Assembly (NCBI RefSeq): GCF_038433155.1
Contig: NZ_JBCDMW010000011.1
Location: 53,483-117,482, forward strand
Length of the DNA stretch: 64,000 bases
Direction of reading: 5' to 3'
Source: Luteococcus sp038433155
Lineage (GTDB): Bacteria > Actinomycetota > Actinomycetes > Propionibacteriales > Propionibacteriaceae
Shown: one piece after another, positions 57,571 to 64,000 of the stretch
Numbering within the stretch: position 1 is the first letter of the stretch
Layout: the number at the start of each line of letters is the position of its first letter
The notes under the pieces: model-generated
What the model saw: only the letters and a program-made list of their open reading frames with translations
What the model was told of the DNA's origin: nothing
Databases searched by the model: none
Translations under genes and position numbers: made by a program

Positions 57571-59295
57571 TCATCGGACGGTGGCCCGAACCCACAGGGC
57601 CAGGGCCTCCACCAGCAGCACCACCGCCAGGATCAGCCCGACGACGGTGGTCACGACGTCGAACTGCACCACCCGAGCCGCATTCAGCAGGGTGAAGCCG
57701 ATTCCGCCGGCACCCACCACGCCCAGCAGGGTGGCCGAGCGGATGTTGGTGTCCAACAGGTACAGCACGTGCGCCACGAAGGCCGGCAGGGCCTGGCGGA
57801 GCGTGACCGCGAAGAAGACCTGCACCCGGCTGGCGCCATTGGCGGCGACGGCCGTCTGCACGTCCACGTCGGTCTCCTCCAGGGAGTCGGCAACCAGCTT
57901 GGACAGCAGGCCAACCGCGCCCACCGAGAGGGCCAGGGTTCCGGCCACGGCACCCAGCCCGGAGACCACGACGAAGATGATGGCCAGGATCAGCTCGGGG
58001 ATGCCGCGGATCACCACGATCAGCACCCGGAAACAGGTGTGTACGGCCGGGATCGGCACCACATTGCGGGCCGCGAGGATGCCGATCGGGATGGCCAGCA
58101 GCGAGCCCAGCAGGGTTGCGGCCAGGGCGATCTCCACGGTCACCCACAGGGCCTCCACCAGGTCCGGCAACAGCTCCGTCCCGCCCGGCGGGAAGAACAG
58201 CGCCAGGTTCTCTGGCAGGTTCAGCAAGCCGCGCCACAGCACCCGCGGGGAGATCTCGGTGCTGAGCAGGCTGACGGCCACGGCTGCGGCGAAGAGCACC
58301 GTCCAGACCACCCGGCTGACCCGCTCGGGGGTCCAGGGCGGGCTGAGCAGCCGCTCGTCCAGCGAGTCAGGCGCCCGCCGGTCCTGCACCCTGGTGGCCA
58401 GGGCGGCCACCGCCACCCCCGGACGCGACGCGTGGGTGGGACGCTGCCGCGCGGTTCCGGTTGGCCGGCGCAGCAGCGCCGCCCGCATGGCGCCGGAGAC
58501 CAGTTCCACCAGGATGCACAGCACCAGCACCGTGAACGCCAGTGCCATGCCGCGCTGGTAGTTCAGGGAGCGCAGCGCGTCGGCGATCGCCAGGCCGATG
58601 CCGCCCACGCCCACATAGCCCAGCAGCACCGAGGTGCGCAGGTTGATGTCGAAGCGGTGCAGGGCCGTGGCGATGATCTGCGGGAAGAGCTGCGGCAGCA
58701 CCCCGGTGACCACCTGCTGCAGCCGGCTGCCCCCGGCCGCCCGGATCGCCAGCCGCGGGCCCGGGTCGATCTCCTCGATCGCGTCGGCATAGAGCTTGGC
58801 CACCATGCCGACGGAGTGCAGGCCCATCGCGAAGATGCCGGGCAGCGCCCCCAACCCGAAGACCCGGAAGAAGAAGATGGCCAACACCAGGTCCGGGATG
58901 GCGCGGGCCAGCACGATCAGCCCCCGCGAGACCTGCCGGGCGGCCGGGCCGGTGGTGGTCCCCTGCGCGGCCAACAGGGCCAGCGGCAGGGAGAGCAGCA
59001 CCGAGAACAAGGTTGCCAGCCCGACGATCGCCAAGGTCTGGCCGATCATCACGGCCAGCTCCCCCAGCGGTGGAAAGTCCAGGGGCAGCATCCGGCCCAG
59101 GAAGTTGCGGGCATTGGCGCCGGAGTCGGCCAGCGAGGCGATGTTGATCCGCAGGTCGATCACCGACCAGACCGACAGGGCGAACAGACCCAGCAGCACC
59201 CCGGCCACGGCGATGGAGTTCACCGCGGGCGCCGGGCGCGGTGGGATCTGGACCGGGGTCGGTCGCCGGTCCAGCACGGCTGCGGGCGAGCTCAC
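57571..59295 (-). CDS. phnE: Phosphonate ABC transporter permease, fused PhnE-PhnE
   Basis: 574 residues with two complete PhnE permease domains in tandem (EAA-like LGYVGVGGIGLAIADALRSL and LGVVGAGGIGFTLLNAAR), six helices each, joined by a basic linker. It forms the membrane channel for phosphonate or phosphite. Fusions of two PhnE copies are known but less common than separate genes. GTG start in a GTGA overlap with phnC. Confidence 0.92.
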   Translation of the reverse strand: MSSPAAVLDRRPTPVQIPPRPAPAVNSIAVAGVLLGLFALSVWSVIDLRINIASLADSGANARNFLGRMLPLDFPPLGELAVMIGQTLAIVGLATLFSVLLSLPLALLAAQGTTTGPAARQVSRGLIVLARAIPDLVLAIFFFRVFGLGALPGIFAMGLHSVGMVAKLYADAIEEIDPGPRLAIRAAGGSRLQQVVTGVLPQLFPQIIATALHRFDINLRTSVLLGYVGVGGIGLAIADALRSLNYQRGMALAFTVLVLCILVELVSGAMRAALLRRPTGTARQRPTHASRPGVAVAALATRVQDRRAPDSLDERLLSPPWTPERVSRVVWTVLFAAAVAVSLLSTEISPRVLWRGLLNLPENLALFFPPGGTELLPDLVEALWVTVEIALAATLLGSLLAIPIGILAARNVVPIPAVHTCFRVLIVVIRGIPELILAIIFVVVSGLGAVAGTLALSVGAVGLLSKLVADSLEETDVDVQTAVAANGASRVQVFFAVTLRQALPAFVAHVLYLLDTNIRSATLLGVVGAGGIGFTLLNAARVVQFDVVTTVVGLILAVVLLVEALALWVRATVR

Positions 59296-60104
59296 CGTCC
59301 GGCCCCCACCAGGGCCTGGTCCGCGGCCAGTTCCTCCTGCGGCACGACGGCCACCTGGTCGTAGACCTCCATCACCTCTTCCGGGCGGATGCCCTCGGTG
59401 CGGCGGTCCATCACCACGCGTCCCTTGCGCAGCCCGACGATCCGGTCCCCGAGGGTGATCGCCAGCTCCACCTGGTGCAGGGAGCAGACCACCGTCAGGT
59501 CGTCGTCGCGGCTGATCTGGGCGATCAGGTCGATCACCTGGCTGGCGGAGACCGGGTCCAGCGAGGCCACCGGCTCGTCGGCCAGCAGGATCTTGGGCTG
59601 CTGCACCAGGGCCCGGGCGATCGCCACCCGCTGCTGCTGGCCACCGGACAGGGTGTCGGCGCGCTGGTGGGCACGGTCGGCCAGGCCGACGCGTTCCAGC
59701 TGGGCCATCGCGTCCATCTTCACCCGTCGCGGATAGCTGGCCAGGGTGAGCCGGGGGCCGCTCAGGAAGCCCAGCCGGCCGGTGCACACATTCTCCAGCA
59801 CCGACAGCGGGCCCACCAGGTGGAAGTCCTGGAAGATGAACCCCACCTCGCGCCGCAGCCGACGCAGCTCGGCCTGGCCCACCCGCTCGATCCGTCGCCC
59901 CAACACCTGGACACTGCCCGAGGTGGGCTGCTGCAGCCCATTGATGTGCCGCAGCAGGGTGGACTTTCCGGACCCCGACATCCCCAGCAGCACCGTGATC
60001 TCGCCCGGCTGGAAGCTCAGGCTGACGTCGTCCAGACCGAGCACGGTCTCGCTGAAGCGCCGCGTGACGTGCTCCAGCACCACATTGGGGGCCTGCTCAG
60101 CCAT
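59292..60104 (-). CDS. phnC: Phosphonate ABC transporter ATP-binding protein
   Basis: 270 residues. Walker A GMSGSGKST, Q-loop FQDFHLV, signature LSGGQQQRVAIARAL, Walker B ILLADEPVASLD, H-loop SLHQV. Energises uptake with phnEE and phnD. Start placed at MAEQAPNV, 8-bp overlap with phnD. Confidence 0.94.
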   Translation of the reverse strand: MAEQAPNVVLEHVTRRFSETVLGLDDVSLSFQPGEITVLLGMSGSGKSTLLRHINGLQQPTSGSVQVLGRRIERVGQAELRRLRREVGFIFQDFHLVGPLSVLENVCTGRLGFLSGPRLTLASYPRRVKMDAMAQLERVGLADRAHQRADTLSGGQQQRVAIARALVQQPKILLADEPVASLDPVSASQVIDLIAQISRDDDLTVVCSLHQVELAITLGDRIVGLRKGRVVMDRRTEGIRPEEVMEVYDQVAVVPQEELAADQALVGAGR

Positions 60105-61035
60105 TGCACGCCTCCGCCTTGGTGACCTCGCAGATCTTGCGGATCGGGTCGTAGTCCGCATCGGTCACCGCGACGTAGCCATAGCCGATCTCCTCGGGCA
60201 GGACGCATTCCTTCTCCGAGGCGCAGATCCCGGCCTCCACCAGCGCGGGCTTGTTGGCCTTGGTCTGCAGCGCGGTGGTGATCTTGGTGACGGTCTCCGC
60301 GTCGACGGTCTTGGTGTTGATCGCGATCGGGTCCTCCGGGATGGGCTCGGACTCCCAGATGGGGGTCAGCGCCCCGTCGGCAATCTGCTTCTTGCCGGTG
60401 AGCGTGGTCAGCATGGCGTCGTGGGCGAAACCCACGTCGCACTGGCCGGAGTTCACGCTCAGCAGCGACGCGTCGTGCGCGCCGGCGTAGATGGGCTTGA
60501 TCCCGGTCTTGGGGTCGATCTTCTTGGAGAGCAGGGCTTCCAGTGGCACCAGGTAGCCGGAGGTGGAGGCCGCCTCCACGAAGCAGACCTTCTTGCCCCG
60601 CACGTCGTCCAGGGACCTGATGGCCGACCCCTTCTTCACATAGGCCAAGGAGGTGTAGTTGGGCTTGTCCCCCTTGGTGTTGACCGGAGCGACGGCCGGG
60701 GTGATCGGCACCCCGCCGTCCTTGGCGATCTTGTAGGAGAAGGGGCCGTAGGAGGCGATGTCGATCTTGCCGGCCCGCTGGCCCTCGATCACTGCGGCGT
60801 AGTCGGTTGCGTCCTGGAACTCGACCTTATTGCCGGTCTCCTTCTCCAGCAGCTTGACCAGCGGCTCGAAGGTGGACTTCAAGGAGGTGGAGGTCTCGGC
60901 CGGCACCGCGGCGAAGACCAGGGTGTCCTTGCCGGAATCGGAGGACTTGTCCGCGGCCGACTGGCCGCAGGCGGACAGCGGCAGCAGCAGCGCCATCACT
61001 GCCAACAGGGCTCGCGAGGTGTTGTTGTGGGGCAT
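60097..61035 (-). CDS. phnD: Phosphonate-binding lipoprotein
   Basis: 312 residues. Signal peptide with lipobox LSAC (Cys23), then the PhnD fold: TLVFAAVPAETSTSLKSTFE, YAAVIEGQRAGKIDIASYGP, KVCFVEAASTSGYLVPLEAL, NSGQCDVGFAHDAMLT. It captures phosphonate (or phosphite) outside the membrane for the PhnCE channel. ATG is preceded by GGAGGAAG. First gene of the operon. Confidence 0.93.
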   Translation of the reverse strand: MPHNNTSRALLAVMALLLPLSACGQSAADKSSDSGKDTLVFAAVPAETSTSLKSTFEPLVKLLEKETGNKVEFQDATDYAAVIEGQRAGKIDIASYGPFSYKIAKDGGVPITPAVAPVNTKGDKPNYTSLAYVKKGSAIRSLDDVRGKKVCFVEAASTSGYLVPLEALLSKKIDPKTGIKPIYAGAHDASLLSVNSGQCDVGFAHDAMLTTLTGKKQIADGALTPIWESEPIPEDPIAINTKTVDAETVTKITTALQTKANKPALVEAGICASEKECVLPEEIGYGYVAVTDADYDPIRKICEVTKAEACNG

Positions 61036-61293
61036 CGGACTTCCTCCATGGGGGTGGGCCTGGGGTGCCGCGGGTGCGACCTCCCGGACCTTTCTAGGCA
61101 CCGAGGACCGCGGCCGAGACACCGACGGGTTAACGTCGGCCAAACCGCAGGCCAACTCTTGCCCCAGCGGGCCAACCACTCCATCACTGAGGAATTACTG
61201 GCCCGGAAGACCCCCGGCTGCGCAGCTGGCCCCGGCACGCTCTAGGGTTCGCGTGAAGAACGTCACACCCTGCGTGAAGAATTGAGGACCCGC
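61036..61293. promoter_or_regulatory. Divergent phnD / membrane-protein promoter region
   Basis: 258 bp with three copies of GGCCAA (61138, 61150, 61170) spaced 12 and 20 bp. These could be regulator contacts, but a classical PhnF site was not seen. No gene. Confidence 0.45.
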
Positions 61294-62814
61294 ATGAGCA
61301 ACGACAGCTTCGATCCGTCCGCCTCCGGAAACGGCCCCACCAACCCCTGGGGCAAGCCCGAGCAGGCGGAGCCGACCCAGCAGATCCCCACCTGGGAGGC
61401 GCAGGGTCAGGGCGGTCAGGCCCAGGCTGGGCAGGGTGCTCAGGGACAGGGCAGTCAGGGACAGGGCAGTCAGGGGCAGGGTGCCCAGGGTTACCCATCG
61501 CAGGGACGGGGTTACCCGTCGCAGGGACAGGGTTACCCGACGCAGGGGCCGGGCCAGCAGGGATACCCGTCGCAGGGCGGCTACCCGAACCAGGCCGGCT
61601 ACCCCACCCAGGGCCAGGGCTACCCCAGCGACGGCACCGGCGGGTACGGCGCGGGCTATGGCACCGCGACGGCCGCTCCCGGCGGCAGTGGGGGCGGCAA
61701 CAAGAAGCCGTTGATCATCGGCGCGGGCGCGCTGGCCGGCTTGCTGCTGGCCGGTGGCGGATTCATGGCCCTCAATGGCGGGGACAAGGACGAGGAGCAG
61801 GTGGCGGTGCCGGCCAGCAGCGCGCCGACCACCGCGGGCGGCGAGGAGTCCGCGGGCGGGCAGGAATCCGGTGGCACGCAGGAGTCCGCGGGCGGGCAGC
61901 AGTCCGATGGCGCCGAGGAGTCCTCGGGTTCCGGCCAGGAGCCCGTCGGCAATCCCGGCGAGAGTGCGAACAATGCCGAGGACGCGGTGAAGAACTTCGT
62001 CGGCGCCATCCAGAAGGGCGATTCGGCGGCCATGGTGAATGCGATGATGAGCGAGCCGTCGGACACCACCTTCCTCACCGACGAGATGCTCAAGCAGCTC
62101 AACGCCAAGAGCCCGATGACCGACATCGACGTCAGCTCCTCCGGCGACACCGTCCGGTTGAGCTACTCGATCAACGGCAAGAAGCGCAGCGACACCATCC
62201 GGACCTACAAGATTGGCGACGAGTACAAGGTGGGCAGCTCCATCCCGTCGGTGAGCCTGTACTCGCTCAAACCCAGCGACATCGGGCTGAAGATCAATGG
62301 CATCGAGGCCACCGAGGACCAGGCCTACCTGCTGCCCGGCAGCTACGAGCTGACCACCAGCAATGAGAACTACGGGGTGAGCCAGAAGACCCTGGAGGTG
62401 CCCGGTTTCAGCTCCCATCCCGTCGTCAAGGCGAAGCCCACCCTGTCCGACAAGGCCCAGACCAATGCCCGCAGCGCCGCTCAGGCCCACCTGAAGACCT
62501 GCCTGGCGTCCAAGAAGTTCGACAACCCGGAGTGCGGCATCACCACCAGCGGCAAGGGCAATGCCCGGGGCGGCGGCTCGGTGACCTTGGATCCCAAGAC
62601 CATCAGCTGCACGGTCACCAAGGGCGCCAATGCGCTGGACGCGGCGAAGTTCACGCCCGGCCTCAGCACCTTCACCGAGGCCCGGGCCGATGTCAGCATG
62701 ACCTTCAAGTGCTCGGCCAAGGACGCCCAGGGCAACAGCTACTACACCAACCAGAGCGTCTACCGGGTCACGGTGGACACCTCTGCCAAGCCGATGAAGG
62801 TCACCTTCAACTGA
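61294..62814 (+). CDS. Single-pass membrane protein with GYPSQG repeats
   Basis: 506 residues. Cytoplasmic N-terminus of Gly/Gln/Tyr/Pro repeats (GQGSQGQGAQGYPSQGRGYP), one membrane helix (KKPLIIGAGALAGLLLAGGG), a Glu/Ser/Gly/Gln linker and an extracellular C-terminal region with TcaA-like beta modules (LLPGSYELTTSNENYGVS) and paired Cys. Such actinobacterial proteins may sense or scaffold the cell wall. ATG has GAGGA five bases upstream. Confidence 0.75.
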   Translation: MSNDSFDPSASGNGPTNPWGKPEQAEPTQQIPTWEAQGQGGQAQAGQGAQGQGSQGQGSQGQGAQGYPSQGRGYPSQGQGYPTQGPGQQGYPSQGGYPNQAGYPTQGQGYPSDGTGGYGAGYGTATAAPGGSGGGNKKPLIIGAGALAGLLLAGGGFMALNGGDKDEEQVAVPASSAPTTAGGEESAGGQESGGTQESAGGQQSDGAEESSGSGQEPVGNPGESANNAEDAVKNFVGAIQKGDSAAMVNAMMSEPSDTTFLTDEMLKQLNAKSPMTDIDVSSSGDTVRLSYSINGKKRSDTIRTYKIGDEYKVGSSIPSVSLYSLKPSDIGLKINGIEATEDQAYLLPGSYELTTSNENYGVSQKTLEVPGFSSHPVVKAKPTLSDKAQTNARSAAQAHLKTCLASKKFDNPECGITTSGKGNARGGGSVTLDPKTISCTVTKGANALDAAKFTPGLSTFTEARADVSMTFKCSAKDAQGNSYYTNQSVYRVTVDTSAKPMKVTFN

Positions 62815-62850
62815 TCCCGATCTTCTGACCTCACGGGCGTCGACATCCGA

Positions 62851-62896
62851 CAATGAGGACGATCTGGTCTCCCCAAGGGCCGGATCGTCCTCATTG
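62851..62896. terminator. Intrinsic terminator candidate
   Basis: Perfect 14-bp arms CAATGAGGACGATC / GATCGTCCTCATTG with an 18-nt loop, followed by TTCATCC. Lies between the membrane protein gene and orn; weak T-tract. Confidence 0.7.
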
Positions 62897-62979
62897 TTCA
62901 TCCACCCTCGGAGGTGCCCCTGCTCCACTGGGAGATGTGCCTTGTCTGACCATCCGTCGGATGGACGTAAGGTGGACGG

Positions 62980-63630
62980 GTGAATGACATGCTGGTGTGG
63001 ATCGACTGTGAGATGACCGGGCTGGACCTGGCCAATGACGCCTTGGTTGAGGTGGCGGCGCTGGTCACCGACGGCGACCTGAACGTGCTGGGGGAAGGCG
63101 TCGACGTGCTGATCAAGCCGTCCGACGAGGCGCTGGCCCAGATGGGCGACTTCGTCCGCGAGATGCACACCAAGTCCGGGTTGCTCGACGAGCTGGCCGG
63201 CGGCACCACCATGGAAGAGGCCCAGAAGATGGTCCTCGACTACGTCCGGACCTTCGTCCCCACCGCCCGCAAGGCCCCGCTGGCCGGCAACACCATCGGC
63301 ACCGACCGGATGTTCCTGGCCCGCGACATGCCCGAGCTGGAGGGCTGGGTGCACTACCGCAATGTGGACGTCTCCAGCATCAAGGAACTGGCCCGACGCT
63401 GGTTCCCCCGCGCCTATTACCAGTCCCCCGCCAAGTGCGGGAACCACCGCGCCCTGGCCGACATCCAGGAATCCATCGAGGAGCTGCGCTACTACCGGGA
63501 GGCGGTCTTCGTGCCGCAGCCCGGCCCCAGCACCGGCGAGGCCAAGCTGATCGCACACCGGCACCAGGGGGCTCTGACCGGTGCTCGCCCGGCGGACCTG
63601 ACCCCAAAGCCGGAGCAGCCGACCGCCTGA
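62980..63630 (+). CDS. orn: Oligoribonuclease
   Basis: 216 residues. DEDDh exonuclease motifs: VWIDCEMTGLDL (DxE), AGNTIGTDRMFL, and GNHRALADIQESI (H...D). Degrades 2-5 nt RNA and pGpG; usually essential. Typical lengths ~180-200; the C-terminal 30 residues are extra. GTG start; an ATG three codons on is possible. Confidence 0.95.
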   Translation: MNDMLVWIDCEMTGLDLANDALVEVAALVTDGDLNVLGEGVDVLIKPSDEALAQMGDFVREMHTKSGLLDELAGGTTMEEAQKMVLDYVRTFVPTARKAPLAGNTIGTDRMFLARDMPELEGWVHYRNVDVSSIKELARRWFPRAYYQSPAKCGNHRALADIQESIEELRYYREAVFVPQPGPSTGEAKLIAHRHQGALTGARPADLTPKPEQPTA

Positions 63631-63714
63631 TCCCGCAGAGTTCGGCTCGATTTCACTTGGCGGCGATTCCCCGCTAAGCTGATCCAGCGCTCAGGGAGTT
63701 CTCCCGGAGACATG

Positions 63715-63790
63715 GTGGGTATAGCTCAGTTGGTAGAGCACCTGGTTGTGGTCCAGGTGGTCGCGGGTTCAAGTCCCGTTACTCACCCCA
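63715..63790 (+). tRNA. tRNA-His(GTG)
   Basis: Acceptor GTGGGTA / TACTCAC, anticodon GTG, T-arm GCGGG-TTCAAGT-CCCGT, encoded CCA. An extra G at 63714 fits the histidine G-1. Follows orn, as in other actinobacteria. Confidence 0.96.
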
Positions 63791-63793
63791 CAT

Positions 63794-63829
63794 GATGAAG
63801 GCCCCGGTCAACAGACCGGGGCCTTCATC
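63794..63829. terminator. Terminator after tRNA-His
   Basis: Perfect 16-bp stem GATGAAGGCCCCGGTC and complement with AACA loop, directly after the tRNA. Confidence 0.9.
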
Positions 63830-63911
63830 GTTCCCACCGGTCTCCCACCCGCGCCGGCAGCATGGTCCAATGAGGGTTAGCGGCAGAAATGTGTGTATGG
63901 CTTCGGGCGTG

Positions 63912-64000
63912 TCATGGTCGCCAGCGGCCGGCCCAGCCTTTCTGGATGCCGTTGCCGTCTTCCCAGCTGAAGTTGGTGCCGGGTTGTGGGCCGAGGGGTT
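63912..64000 (-). CDS. C-terminal end of an unidentified gene
   Basis: Open frame entering from the right edge, ending in GWAGRWRP and TGA. Only 28 residues visible; not identified. Partial. Confidence 0.35.
   Translation of the reverse strand, partial: PLGPQPGTNFSWEDGNGIQKGWAGRWRP

Noticed and set aside
61436..61714. Plus-strand frames in the GYPSQG repeat region
   Set aside because: Alternative-frame readings of a repeat; no start context and no domain.

Overview
This is GC-rich actinobacterial chromosome, most likely Propionibacteriaceae or a near relative. That placement is an inference from codon use, a WhiB-type protein, the dynamin-like GTPase pair, and the orn/tRNA-His neighbourhood. 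About 45 kb of the 64 kb is one integrated siphovirus-type prophage (9562-54401) with host genes on both sides.

Left host flank (1-9561): ettA (translational throttle ABC-F), an SSB without the usual acidic tip, a secreted M23 lipoprotein with a 57-bp tandem repeat, an RlmA-type 23S rRNA methyltransferase, a two-gene operon of dynamin-like membrane GTPases, and a PrsW-family membrane protease. Right host flank (54360-64000): tRNA-Arg(TCT), which is the attachment gene; a phosphonate cluster on the minus strand (phnD-phnC-phnEE fusion, a zinc alcohol dehydrogenase, phnF, and a frameshifted phnM); a repeat-rich single-pass membrane protein; orn; and tRNA-His.

Prophage: a 43-bp direct repeat of the tRNA-Arg 3' half bounds it. 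Each end carries copies of a 9-bp motif that look like integrase arm sites. A tyrosine integrase reads inward from the left. Nearly everything else is on the minus strand, so the genome reads right to left. A lysogeny module on the plus strand (repressor, ImmA-like partner, lipoprotein) faces a leftward early promoter whose -35/-10 spacer is exactly an 18-bp palindrome. The early region (52.4-42.2 kb) holds a Cro-like protein, an antirepressor, recombination genes (RecE-like exonuclease plus a putative annealing protein), a C5 DNA methyltransferase, a WhiB-like regulator, a replication initiator with an embedded iteron array (candidate origin), and a RusA-like resolvase. A middle block (42.1-35.5 kb) is a chain of small translationally coupled genes, many with zinc-ribbon cysteines or membrane helices. 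The late block (35.5-11.0 kb) runs HNH, TerS, a split TerL, portal, MuF-like head protein, scaffold, decoration, major capsid, connectors, major tail protein, a tRNA-Trp-like element, frameshifted tail chaperones, tape measure, tail tip and fibre, spike, membrane proteins, endolysin and holin.

The most interesting signals are the intragenic iteron/palindrome array in the replication gene, TerL split in two with an internal ribosome site at the break, a tRNA-Trp-like element with a shrunken D-arm inside the tail operon, the promoter-embedded operator with a second copy 660 bp away, the matched arm sites at both prophage ends, and a C7-tract frameshift in phnM, whose true end overlaps the attachment tRNA.
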